Source of the DNA: JADKIH01 sp031417555
GTDB taxonomy: Bacteria; Bacteroidota; Bacteroidia; AKYH767-A; 2013-40CM-41-45
Assembly (NCBI GenBank): GCA_031417555.1
Contig: JANOVV010000069.1
Coordinates: forward strand, 1 to 64,000
DNA length: 64,000 nt
Direction of reading: 5' to 3'
The notes under the pieces were generated by a model. It searched no databases and had not been told where the DNA came from. It saw only the letters and a list, made by a program, of their open reading frames with translations. A program made the position numbers and the translations under genes. Of this stretch, positions 43,017-51,481 are shown one piece after another. Within the stretch, counting starts at the first letter, position 1. The number at the start of each line of letters is the position of its first letter.

Positions 43017-44237
43017 TTATTTTTCCCCAAAATTAATCACCCTCTCCAACGCATCATCCACATCCTTATGAATAAAATTTGCCTGGTAGCCGATGGTAGT
43101 CTTAAGATCCGAATGCCGGTAAAGTTTTTGAAGTGCTTGAGGAGAAACTTTATCGGAGGCAATGTTTCCGAATGTATGCCGGGAAATGTGCATGGTGAGA
43201 TTTTTCTTTATTTTACAATCTGATGCAAGCCTTTTTAGGTATTTATTAATTATATAATTTGCATTACGAACCTTTTTCTGCAGAATCAATGGAGTGATTG
43301 TATGAGATTTATCGAGGTATGGAAAAATGAAAATATTTTCTTTTTTACTTTTTTTATATAAAGATAAAATATTGTTCACTTTATCGGGTACTTTAAATGA
43401 AACCATTTTTTTATTCTTTCCCATCCTATAGTATAGGCGTCCATCTACAAAGTCTGTCCATTTTAATTGTAAAACATCAGAGACTCTGATTCCGGCGAGA
43501 AAGAATGAGGCAAGCCAGATATTTCGTGCATTCCATTCATTACTTCCAGGAACTAATTCTTTATTTTCGATAAGTGCAACTTCAGCTTCGTTTAATCCGA
43601 TTTTATGAGTTTCTTCAAATCGTATTTTAATTTTATCAGGGCCAAACGGATATAAGCTTTGTTCAATGAGACCAAGTGAAATTGCTTTATTAAAGAGATA
43701 ACGAATTAGTATAAGGTAATTCATAACAGTTCTATCATTCACATTTCTTTCTGATTTTAAGTGAATCATAAACCTGCGGAGTAGGGGAGGATTAATTGCT
43801 TTAAATGGAATGTCTCCACCGCCTAAAAATTCGTAGAAATATTTTAATCTCCCTTTGTCTGTTGCAAGCCTGTTATACTTATTAAGCTTTTCTAAATCAT
43901 CCAAGTGAATTTTTGCAAGGCCCTCAAATGTCTCTTTTGTTTTACCCGATAATTTCGCACCTATCATTTTCGCTGGAGTGTAATTTGTTGAATCTTCTGA
44001 TTGGAGCACTAACCTATGTGCTTCGTTAAGTTTGATTTGGATTTTATTATTTAGTAATCCGGAATTCGGATACGACTTCTTAACTCTGGATTCTTTCTCA
44101 TCCCAATCTTTAGGTTTGATTGATTCGCCAAGATAGATGAATGAAGTTTTTCTATCCTTAATTATTCGAATAACTAACGGATATATTCCTTCATCATTTA
44201 CTTTTTTTTGTCGCAAAATTACCTTGATACTTCCCAT
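43017..44237 (-). CDS. tyrosine-type site-specific recombinase (integrase)
   Basis: The 406-aa protein has an N-terminal arm-binding region (residues 1-100), a SAM-like core-binding domain (about 105-200) and a catalytic domain with R251 (AGIRVSDVL), H350-x-x-R353 (HISRHTFG), H375 (YRHSDLKTT) and Y384. It is the Bacteroidota phage-integrase/mobilisable-island type. It is encoded next to a tRNA-Leu 3' fragment and a tRNA-Cys relic, which fits an island integrase that targets tRNA genes. Confidence 0.95.
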   Translation of the reverse strand: MGSIKVILRQKKVNDEGIYPLVIRIIKDRKTSFIYLGESIKPKDWDEKESRVKKSYPNSGLLNNKIQIKLNEAHRLVLQSEDSTNYTPAKMIGAKLSGKTKETFEGLAKIHLDDLEKLNKYNRLATDKGRLKYFYEFLGGGDIPFKAINPPLLRRFMIHLKSERNVNDRTVMNYLILIRYLFNKAISLGLIEQSLYPFGPDKIKIRFEETHKIGLNEAEVALIENKELVPGSNEWNARNIWLASFFLAGIRVSDVLQLKWTDFVDGRLYYRMGKNKKMVSFKVPDKVNNILSLYKKSKKENIFIFPYLDKSHTITPLILQKKVRNANYIINKYLKRLASDCKIKKNLTMHISRHTFGNIASDKVSPQALQKLYRHSDLKTTIGYQANFIHKDVDDALERVINFGEK

Positions 44238-44430
44238 AAGAATTTGAAATTGATTTTGAGTTTACATGATCACAGGATCAAAGATCCTGTGATCATTTGG
44301 TACAACATAGGTACAACATTTTGCGTTTTGCTCCAAATTCAAAAAGTCTCTAAAAAAATTAAGTAGTTGATAAATAATTATATAGTGTTCAATAGAGACC
44401 ATTTGAATTCATCAAAAAACAGTTTGGTTC

Positions 44431-44485
44431 GGACTTAAAATCCTGTGGCTGTAAAGCTGTACGAGTTCGATTCTCGTCCCGGGTA
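44431..44485 (+). other. tRNA-Leu(TAA) 3' fragment (putative att site)
   Basis: Bases 44431-44485 form the 3' part of a tRNA-Leu: GGA-CTTAAAA-TCC anticodon arm (anticodon TAA), a variable arm TGGCTGTAAAGCTGTA, T-arm ACGAGTTCGATTCTCGT and acceptor strand CCCGGGT plus A. The 5' half is missing, and the match stops at the anticodon stem, a common crossover point of tyrosine recombinases. It is located 194 bp from the integrase start. Confidence 0.75.
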
Positions 44486-44490
44486 CTGAC

Positions 44491-44531
44491 ACAGAGCGAG
44501 TGAACAGTAGCTTTCTGTTCACTCGCTCTGT
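44491..44531. terminator. perfect 17-bp inverted repeat (terminator-like hairpin)
   Basis: ACAGAGCGAGTGAACAG (44491-44507) pairs perfectly with 44515-44531 around the loop TAGCTTT. It begins six bases after the tRNA-Leu fragment. It could be the original tRNA terminator left in place on the chromosomal side, or an element end. No long T-run follows. The region 44532-44813 shows no gene I trust. Confidence 0.6.
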
Positions 44532-44795
44532 TACTCATATTCAGACTGAGGTTCAGACTTTAATCAGTTTTCTTATTATTTCTCAGATTAATTTTCTAAA
44601 AGTAATTCCACTCGATGAGCATTTAACTGTGGATTACATGCCAGCCTCGCGTCGAGCAGGCACGGAAATCTCACAACAAAAAACGACGGATGAATCCCGA
44701 TTACTATCAGGACTGTCGAAGCATCAGTGGGTTTTATAGTTGAGTAATAAGCAAGTCCTGCTCAACCGGAATATTTATACTAAAATCTCTGTTTT

Positions 44796-44821
44796 TTTGT
44801 ACAATTAAACTACTATCTTTG
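44796..44821 (+). promoter_or_regulatory. candidate Bacteroidota promoter of the copper cluster
   Basis: TATCTTTG (44814-44821) matches the TAnnTTTG -7 box. It is preceded by a T-run ending TTTG at 44799, with a spacing of about 14-18 bp depending on which T bases count. The GTG start at 44840 follows 18 bp later. Confidence 0.45.
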
Positions 44822-44839
44822 GGTTTCTAATAATCAAAA

Positions 44840-45229
44840 GTGAGAAGGTTTACAGTTATACTATTTTCATTTCTTTATTTGATTCCAGCTATTGGAGTTT
44901 CTCTGGATCTTCATAAGTGCTGCAAACAGATAAAAATTATTTCAGTTAATGCCAATCATAAAAGCAAATGTCCTTGTGGTACAAATATGCCATTGGGATG
45001 CTGCAAAGACATTCACTTATCAGTAAAGATTGTTGATTCACAAAAATGTTCTAATAATACAATCGCCCCACAAGCAAAATTTTTTAAACAACTTTTTACT
45101 CAGACTTTAATTGTTTTATGTGAAACATGTTTTTCACAAAATGAATATTTTGATTTTTCAAATTATCACGCTCCTCCTTTTAAAAGTAAACAACCTGTTT
45201 ACTTAGCGAACAGCGTTTTCCTTATTTGA
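44840..45229 (+). CDS. HYC_CC_PP family small exported protein (first copy)
   Basis: The 129-aa protein starts at GTG 44840, has a signal peptide (FTVILFSFLYLIPAIG), a LHKCC motif, a Cys-rich loop (KCPCGTNMPLGCCKD) and a C-terminal APPF. This is the His-Cys...Cys-Cys...Pro-Pro pattern of a Bacteroidota family found near metal-transport genes. It probably binds copper in the envelope. It opens the copper cluster. A second copy lies at 55831. Confidence 0.75.
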   Translation: MRRFTVILFSFLYLIPAIGVSLDLHKCCKQIKIISVNANHKSKCPCGTNMPLGCCKDIHLSVKIVDSQKCSNNTIAPQAKFFKQLFTQTLIVLCETCFSQNEYFDFSNYHAPPFKSKQPVYLANSVFLI

Positions 45230-45342
45230 TTTATTAGTTGTAACAATTGTTTAGCCGCATTCTACAGAATGACGGCTTTAAATGCATTATTTTTATTCTA
45301 AGCAAATCAATTTTTACAATTACTTAACGAATCATATTAATA

Positions 45343-47031
45343 ATGAAAAAAAATATCAGTTTATTCTATGTGTTAATCTCATTTAATGCAATAGCACAAA
45401 ATCCAGTACCTATTCCTGATACATTAATTGGGTCAACTTTCAATTTGAATATGCACACAGATAGTGTTCAATTTCTTCCTGGAATAAAAACATTTACCAA
45501 TGCATATAATCAATATTCTTATTTAGGCCCAACATTGATTTTAAATAGAGGCGATAATGTAACAATGAATGTTACCGATAATATTGGCGATACAACAACG
45601 GTTCACTGGCATGGCTTACATGTTCCTGCAATGGATGATGGAGGACCACATACATTTATTCTTGCCGGGAATACTTGGAGTCCACAATTTACCGTAATGA
45701 ATCACGCATCAACATTCTGGTATCATCCGCATACACATATGAAAACAGGTCAACAGGCAATGCGAGGTGCTGCAGGATTAATCATTGTAAGGGATTCAAT
45801 TGAGGCAGCTTTGAATTTGCCCAGGCGATATGGAACTGATGATTTTCCGATTATCGTGCAGTCTCAACAATTTGATGCAAACAATCAAATTGTTTGGCGT
45901 GGTATGCATGATAGCATTTTACTTGTTAATGGAGCAACTAATCCTATGTTGGATGTTCCATCCCAGGTTGTTCGTCTTCGCTTATTAAATGCTTCGCAAG
46001 AACGCAACTTCAATTTCGGATTTACAAGCAGCCGTTCATTTTACGTAATCGGAAATGATGGTGGCTTATTAAACGCTCCCGTAACGGCAACACGAATAAG
46101 ATTATCTCCCGGAGAAAGAGCGGAAATCTTAATTGACTTTACCGGAATGACCGGGCAAAATATTTATCTGATGAGTTATTCTTCTGAATTTCCAATGGGA
46201 GTACAAGGTGGTACTCCAATGCCTGGAATGGATACGGCAATGTATAGTCCAATAAATGGAATCGATTTCGACATTCTTCGATTGAATGTAATTGCACAAA
46301 CTGCAAATCCAGTTACTTCGATTCCATCAACATTAGTCACTGTGAGTCCATGGAGTCCGGCACAATCGAACATTACAAGACAAATTACAATCGCGGCCCA
46401 AAACATGATGTCAATGGACGGCCCTTTTTATTTTAATGGTTTGTTATTTGACATGAACAGGATTGATTATCAAATACCATTAAACAATATTGAAATCTGG
46501 TCCATCTCAAATCAAACGATGGTGGCACATCCTTTTCACTTGCATGGTATGCAGTTTTTCGTTTTGGACAGAGATGGAATTGCTATTCTCCCGCAGGAAT
46601 CAGGATACAAAGATGTCGTAATGATTGCTCCCCAGGAGACGGTACGATTTATTACAAAGTTTGAAGACTTTACGGATACTTCAATTCCATATATGTACCA
46701 TTGTCATATTCTAATGCACGAGGATGATGGAATGATGGGACAATTTGTTGTTGTTCCCAATACGACATCTATAAATGAATCTCTTGCGAATACAATGTTT
46801 TCTGTCTTTCCAAATCCGGCGAATCAATTTATATCTATCGATGGATTACCTACCGACATTAAATCAATCACTGTTACCAATGCGGTTGGGCAAAAAATAT
46901 TCTACCAAAACTTAGAATCAATTAATACAAAGTTAACTCTGAATACAACGAACTTGAAAAGCGGAATATATTTTATTACGCTAATTACAATCAATCATTC
47001 ATCAACACAAAAAATTTCAATAACAAACTAA
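45343..47031 (+). CDS. multicopper oxidase with type IX sorting domain
   Basis: The 562-aa secreted protein has the four copper-binding segments of a three-domain multicopper oxidase (CueO/CotA-like): HWHGLHVP, FWYHPHTH, HPFHLHG and YHCHILMHEDDGMMG. Met axial-ligand positions and Met-rich pieces (GTPMPGMDTAM) suggest cuprous oxidase activity, turning toxic Cu(I) to Cu(II) with O2. The last 80 residues are a Por secretion C-terminal domain (VFPNPANQFISI ... SGIYFITLI). A signal peptide is present (IAQ). It is followed 6 bp later by the copper radical oxidase gene. Confidence 0.9.
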   Translation: MKKNISLFYVLISFNAIAQNPVPIPDTLIGSTFNLNMHTDSVQFLPGIKTFTNAYNQYSYLGPTLILNRGDNVTMNVTDNIGDTTTVHWHGLHVPAMDDGGPHTFILAGNTWSPQFTVMNHASTFWYHPHTHMKTGQQAMRGAAGLIIVRDSIEAALNLPRRYGTDDFPIIVQSQQFDANNQIVWRGMHDSILLVNGATNPMLDVPSQVVRLRLLNASQERNFNFGFTSSRSFYVIGNDGGLLNAPVTATRIRLSPGERAEILIDFTGMTGQNIYLMSYSSEFPMGVQGGTPMPGMDTAMYSPINGIDFDILRLNVIAQTANPVTSIPSTLVTVSPWSPAQSNITRQITIAAQNMMSMDGPFYFNGLLFDMNRIDYQIPLNNIEIWSISNQTMVAHPFHLHGMQFFVLDRDGIAILPQESGYKDVVMIAPQETVRFITKFEDFTDTSIPYMYHCHILMHEDDGMMGQFVVVPNTTSINESLANTMFSVFPNPANQFISIDGLPTDIKSITVTNAVGQKIFYQNLESINTKLTLNTTNLKSGIYFITLITINHSSTQKISITN

Positions 47032-47037
47032 TCTGCA

Positions 47038-48999
47038 ATGAACCCGTTGAAATATATTATCGTCATCTTTTTATTTCAAACTATTTTTGTAACCAATTCT
47101 ATCGGACAGTATTCTATTTCCGGGCAAGTGAATGATAGTTTATCAAATGGAATTGCAGGCGCACGAATTACTTTATTTGATTCTACTCTTTCCTATTTTT
47201 CAGAAAAGCGAACTGATGTTTCCGGAACGTTTAGTATTAATAATATACCAGCAGGAAATTATTCATTGGGAGTGGAAAAAATATCAAAGGAATATTTTCA
47301 ACAAACGATAACTGTTCCAATGAGTACTCAACTTGGAATTACACTTCAACGAGAAAGTCAGCCTGGAGGCTGGACAACAATAATTCAATCTCCCGAAGCG
47401 CTTGGTGGAACTAATTTAGGAATACTTATGCCAAACGGTAAAATATTTTATTGCCACAGCACTAAAGACCCGTTTTATTTCGACCCGTCAATTAATGATA
47501 CGATTCCCGCAATCGGAGATACTTCTGTTCTAGGCTGCACCGGACCTGTATTGATGCCGAACGGGTTGGTAGTTATGGCAGGTGGAACATTGCAGGAAGT
47601 TTATGGTCCTGGATGTAGAAGAGTGAAAACATTTGATTATACAAACAATGTGTGGGCATTGCGTGATAGTTTACTTGACTACAGATGGTATCCAACAGTT
47701 ACTAAACTTGCGGATAATAGGCTATTGATTTACGGTGGTGGAAATCTGAATAATCCACAAAGAACAAGTTCTTCCGAATTATATGACCCTGTTACATGGA
47801 CAACTCAATGGACCGATTCACTGTCAATTGGGAATGAAGTTTCTCCGAATGTATTGTTGTATAATGGCAAAGTCTTGATGACTCATCGTCCACCCATGTT
47901 GTTTGACCCGGTAACGATGCAATGGGATTCTGCGGGACAATTCGTTCAAGGTCCGCGAATGCCAAATGGTGACCATGCTGACCATGAACTTGTTCAATTA
48001 TCCGGCGGAGATGTTATGGCTATTGGATATAAATCTTTCAATGCTAATCTTGGAACTTTTGTTGAGCGATACAATCATATTACAGATTCATGGTCGCTCG
48101 GTTCGAGCATTTCGCCAATTCGCTCAAGGGCTAAGACTGTTTTATTGCCGAATGAAAAAATTGCAGTCATCGGTGGTTATAAGGAAGATTTAAATGATAC
48201 GACTTCTGTTAACCAATGGGGTTATATGAATTTATGCGATGAATACGACCCGGTTACTGATTCATGGAGAAGATTATCAAGACTAAATATTCAACGTGAA
48301 TATCATTGTAATGCAATATTGGTTCCTGATGGAAGAGTCATAGCTGTGGGCGGTGAAGGTCAGCCAGGAAATGAACCACCATTTAGTTATATAGAAGCCT
48401 TTAGCCCTCCCTATTTATTCAGGGGAATTCGACCGGTTATAACTAATTTATCTACAAATAATTTTCAACGTGGTGCATCAATAACATTTGATATTGCATT
48501 AACTGATTCCGTGACTAAAGTATTTCTGTATAGTACTCAATCAGTGACTCACTTTATGAATACAGGCAATAACAGATTTGTGGATTTGAATTTCAATCAA
48601 TCCGGTAATACAATTTCATTAACACTACCTAACGATTCTTTATTAATTCCAGATGGCTTTTACATGCTATTTGCAATGGTTGATGATATTCCGAGTATAG
48701 CAAAAATTATTTCTTTAGTTGGAAGTTTTACAACTGATATTCATGAGCTTCAAAGTTCTACTAACATCACAATTTATCCTAATCCCTCATACAATACATT
48801 AACAATAAATAATAAGAATTTTGGAGATGGAATTTTTTCTGTGGATATAGTAGATATAACTGGTAAGGTTTTGAAGGAGTGGAAAATGCCTAATAAGATT
48901 GAGACGATACCAATTAATGATTTGCCAGTAGGAAGTTATCTGATTCGATTCAAGTCGGAAAAGTATAATGAAATCAAGAGAATTATAGTAGTTCGATAA
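47038..48999 (+). CDS. copper radical oxidase (galactose/glyoxal oxidase-like) with type IX sorting domain
   Basis: The 653-aa secreted protein has a signal peptide, an N-terminal carboxypeptidase-regulatory-like beta domain (about 25-110), a kelch propeller, an early-set DUF1929 domain and a sorting domain (about 575-653). Expected radical-site residues are all present: C167 (LGCTGP), Y218 (RWYP), Y422-H423 (EYHCN) and H505 (VTHFM), matching Cys228, Tyr272, Tyr495-His496 and His581 of galactose oxidase. It should oxidise alcohols or aldehydes and make H2O2. It is co-transcribed with the multicopper oxidase gene. Confidence 0.85.
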   Translation: MNPLKYIIVIFLFQTIFVTNSIGQYSISGQVNDSLSNGIAGARITLFDSTLSYFSEKRTDVSGTFSINNIPAGNYSLGVEKISKEYFQQTITVPMSTQLGITLQRESQPGGWTTIIQSPEALGGTNLGILMPNGKIFYCHSTKDPFYFDPSINDTIPAIGDTSVLGCTGPVLMPNGLVVMAGGTLQEVYGPGCRRVKTFDYTNNVWALRDSLLDYRWYPTVTKLADNRLLIYGGGNLNNPQRTSSSELYDPVTWTTQWTDSLSIGNEVSPNVLLYNGKVLMTHRPPMLFDPVTMQWDSAGQFVQGPRMPNGDHADHELVQLSGGDVMAIGYKSFNANLGTFVERYNHITDSWSLGSSISPIRSRAKTVLLPNEKIAVIGGYKEDLNDTTSVNQWGYMNLCDEYDPVTDSWRRLSRLNIQREYHCNAILVPDGRVIAVGGEGQPGNEPPFSYIEAFSPPYLFRGIRPVITNLSTNNFQRGASITFDIALTDSVTKVFLYSTQSVTHFMNTGNNRFVDLNFNQSGNTISLTLPNDSLLIPDGFYMLFAMVDDIPSIAKIISLVGSFTTDIHELQSSTNITIYPNPSYNTLTINNKNFGDGIFSVDIVDITGKVLKEWKMPNKIETIPINDLPVGSYLIRFKSEKYNEIKRIIVVR

Positions 49000-49085
49000 A
49001 AATATTAAATAGATGATACTTTAAATTTTATATCTCTAAAAGTTAAAATCAGAAATATTTTCAAAGTGATTTAAGAAAACCTAAA

Positions 49086-50126
49086 ATGAAAAAAAGACTT
49101 ATTGCTCTTCTGGTATTGCTGTTGACAGCATTTTCCAACATAACTTATGCTCACTCCCACCATAATGATTCATTACAAATTACAGCATCAGATTCTTTAA
49201 TGCAGAAGGAAATGGCAGAACATCAGCAAATGGAAGCCACAAGTGCTTTTCCAAATTATCATCCGTTAATTGTCCATTTCCCGATTGTCTTATTGTTAAT
49301 TGCTGTTGTTTTTCAATTGCTCTCTTTTTTTTACTTCAAAAGAGAATTTAGTATTGTAACACTTATTCTTTTGACGCTTGGTGTAATTACTGCTTGGCTA
49401 GCATCAAATACGTTTCATGCGATGCCAGGAATACTTACCGGGCAAGCAAAAGAAATATTTGATACACACGAACAGATGGCCACACTTACGTGGTGGTTCT
49501 CTCTTGCAGCTCTCCTAATAAAATTTTTTTCCCATTTTTTCTTAAAAAGAAAATGGTTGTCAGAAGCATTAGTATCATTGCTTTTGATTTTATCAGGCAT
49601 TACTGTTTCTATTGCAGGTCATCACGGAGCAATGCTTGTTCACATGGAAGGTATTGGACCGATGGGTAAATATTTAGAATCGTATCGCTTTCCTGAAAAA
49701 AGCTCTGACATAAATCCACAGGCGATGATAACCGCAAAACCAGAAAAGGAAAAGGAAGAAAGCAAAACAGGAGAGCAGGAAGAAGACCATCATGTTGGTG
49801 AAATTGGAAAAGGCCCTCATGGTGGAACGATTGAAGAAGCAGACCCTTTTCATATTGAAATGGTCACTGACGGAAATGACCTCATTTTTTATTTATTAGA
49901 CAGCGATGCAAAATCACTTTCCATTAATAATATAACTGGGGGCGTTAAAATGGAATACGCTGACAAATCAAAAAATACCATAGACTTGATGATGATGGAT
50001 GGAAAACTTACAGCCATGAAAGCCCAAAATGGAAAGTCATTTTCAGCAATTTGCAAATTAAATAAAGACGGCAAATCCTATTCTGCAACCTTCACAAGCA
50101 ATAAAGATTTACAAGTGAAAAAATAG
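49086..50126 (+). CDS. DUF2231 membrane protein with appended periplasmic domain
   Basis: The 346-aa protein has a signal peptide, then HPLIVHFPIVLLL and three further membrane helices ending in GHHGAMLVHMEGIGPMG, the DUF2231 signature. After an acidic linker, residues 240-346 form a second domain (GKGPHGGTIEEAD ... IDLMMMDGKLTAM) that is homologous to the next lipoprotein. DUF2231 proteins are often found with heavy-metal efflux. The gene sits between the oxidase pair and the Cus-like genes. Confidence 0.75.
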   Translation: MKKRLIALLVLLLTAFSNITYAHSHHNDSLQITASDSLMQKEMAEHQQMEATSAFPNYHPLIVHFPIVLLLIAVVFQLLSFFYFKREFSIVTLILLTLGVITAWLASNTFHAMPGILTGQAKEIFDTHEQMATLTWWFSLAALLIKFFSHFFLKRKWLSEALVSLLLILSGITVSIAGHHGAMLVHMEGIGPMGKYLESYRFPEKSSDINPQAMITAKPEKEKEESKTGEQEEDHHVGEIGKGPHGGTIEEADPFHIEMVTDGNDLIFYLLDSDAKSLSINNITGGVKMEYADKSKNTIDLMMMDGKLTAMKAQNGKSFSAICKLNKDGKSYSATFTSNKDLQVKK

Positions 50127-50152
50127 TCGAAACAATTAATTATAAAATAAAA

Positions 50153-50239
50153 ATGAAAAAGTTACTGAAAGCTATTTCTCAAATCGGGTTAAGGTTTTTG
50201 AAAGCAATATTCATTCATAAAAAATCTTGTTGTAAATAA
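50153..50239 (+). CDS. 28-aa peptide ending in Cys-Cys-Lys
   Basis: A short ORF encodes MKKLLKAISQIGLRF, a basic amphipathic helix, and ends HKKSCCK. It starts 27 bp after the DUF2231 gene and ends 25 bp before the lipoprotein gene, spacing like a real operon member. The C-terminal CC could bind copper. No homologue is known to me, and chance cannot be excluded. Confidence 0.35.
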   Translation: MKKLLKAISQIGLRFLKAIFIHKKSCCK

Positions 50240-50264
50240 ATTAATAAATCAAACAATATTAAAA

Positions 50265-50792
50265 ATGAAAAAATCAATTATTGGAATATCAGTAATATTT
50301 ATGACTCTCGGTATGGGAATTTTAATATCGTGCAATTCTGGAACAAAAAGTTCAGATAATCAAGCTAATTCATCGGATGCTGCAACGAAAAAAGCAGTGC
50401 AATCACAGCCCGAAGCAAATACGAAAGCGGAAGAATCACATGAAGTAGATAAGCCCGGAGCAGGTCCTCACAAAGGTATCCTTGAAGAGGCAGGAGAAAA
50501 AAACCATATTGAAATGGTGATGAACGGAAAAGATGTTGCCTTTTATCTTTGTGATGATTTGACGAATCCAATTGACGTTAATGGTTGGACAGGCAAAGCT
50601 GACTTTCAGTACAAAGATGGAAAATCCAAATCAATTGACCTCATGATGATGGATGGTGCACTTACAGCAATGGGTGCAAATTCAGGTAAATCTTTTAATG
50701 TTGTTACAACTTTAACAATGAATGGTCAATCTATTTCATCAAAGTTCAGCAGCGAAGGCAGCTTCGAACACAATGATAGCAACCAGAAATAG
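50265..50792 (+). CDS. periplasmic lipoprotein sharing the C-terminal domain of the DUF2231 protein
   Basis: The 175-aa protein has a lipoprotein signal (GILISCNS), a low-complexity linker, and a 110-residue domain with GAGPHKGILEEAG, IEMVMNGKDVAFYLC and IDLMMMDGALTAMGANSGKSF. These match the last domain of the upstream protein residue for residue in many places. The domain is probably a metal-binding or RND-accessory beta-domain, judging from the context. Confidence 0.7.
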   Translation: MKKSIIGISVIFMTLGMGILISCNSGTKSSDNQANSSDAATKKAVQSQPEANTKAEESHEVDKPGAGPHKGILEEAGEKNHIEMVMNGKDVAFYLCDDLTNPIDVNGWTGKADFQYKDGKSKSIDLMMMDGALTAMGANSGKSFNVVTTLTMNGQSISSKFSSEGSFEHNDSNQK

Positions 50793-50838
50793 AAAAAATG
50801 TTATTCAGTCAAAATTTGAATCTATATAATAAAAAAAA

Positions 50839-51360
50839 ATGAAAAAAATAATTCTCATTATTGCCCTAACGACAATCTCATTTGTGCAAACATCATTTGC
50901 GCAAACCGATAGCAAACAAGTATTAAATGAAATGTTAACTTCTTATCTCAATCTTAAAAATTCTTTGATTGTTGATAATGCCGACAGTGCAAGAGCTGCA
51001 GCCAGGAAAATATTTAATGCAATTGACAATATGCCAATAGAAATGCTCCCTCCCAACCAACATAAAATATGGATAAAGTATTCTGACAAATTACATTATG
51101 ATGCCGAGCACATTAAAAGCCCGGTCGATATTGATCATCAGCGTGAACATTTCATAACTCTGTCTAAGAATATGTATGAGTTAATGAAGGCATTAAACTT
51201 CAATATTTCTGATCTCTATTATCAGTTTTGTCCTATGGCAAACAATGGAAAGGGCGCTTACTGGTTAAGTGAAACCGAAAAGATAGGTAATCCATACTTC
51301 GGAAAACAAATGCTGACTTGTGGTTCAACAAAAGAAACCTTGAAGGCAAAACAACAGTAA
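50839..51360 (+). CDS. DUF3347 copper-associated exported protein
   Basis: The 173-aa product has a signal peptide (TTISFVQTSFAQ) and the DUF3347 pattern: a helical N-terminal part, then YYQFCPMANNGKGAYWLS and GNPYFGKQMLTCGS at the C-terminus. The CPM and TCG cysteines are family hallmarks. In other Bacteroidota this domain is fused to or found next to CusB-type adaptors, and it is thought to bind copper. The remnant of a duplicated gene follows directly after its stop. Confidence 0.8.
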   Translation: MKKIILIIALTTISFVQTSFAQTDSKQVLNEMLTSYLNLKNSLIVDNADSARAAARKIFNAIDNMPIEMLPPNQHKIWIKYSDKLHYDAEHIKSPVDIDHQREHFITLSKNMYELMKALNFNISDLYYQFCPMANNGKGAYWLSETEKIGNPYFGKQMLTCGSTKETLKAKQQ

Positions 51361-51375
51361 TATTTGAAATGCATT

Positions 51376-51462
51376 TCAGGTATTTCATTTGCCCAAAGCA
51401 ATGACACTGCTATGGTAAAATCAGAATTAAAAGAATACACTGAGCGAATAAATAGTATTTAA
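51376..51462 (+). pseudogene. fragment of a SnoaL/DUF4440-like gene
   Basis: After the DUF3347 stop, the same frame reads SGISFAQSNDTAMVKSELKE and soon stops. The stretch from FAQSNDTAMVKS is nearly identical at the DNA level to codons 18-29 of the 52551 gene, so this is a truncated duplicate of that gene's 5' part. It has no start codon of its own. Confidence 0.65.
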
Positions 51463-51481
51463 CAATAAACAAAAATAAAAA

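Noticed and set aside
44500..44739. 79-aa open frame just right of the tRNA-Leu fragment
   Set aside because: It begins inside the 17-bp inverted repeat and has no protein-like pattern or plausible ribosome site; treated as noise.
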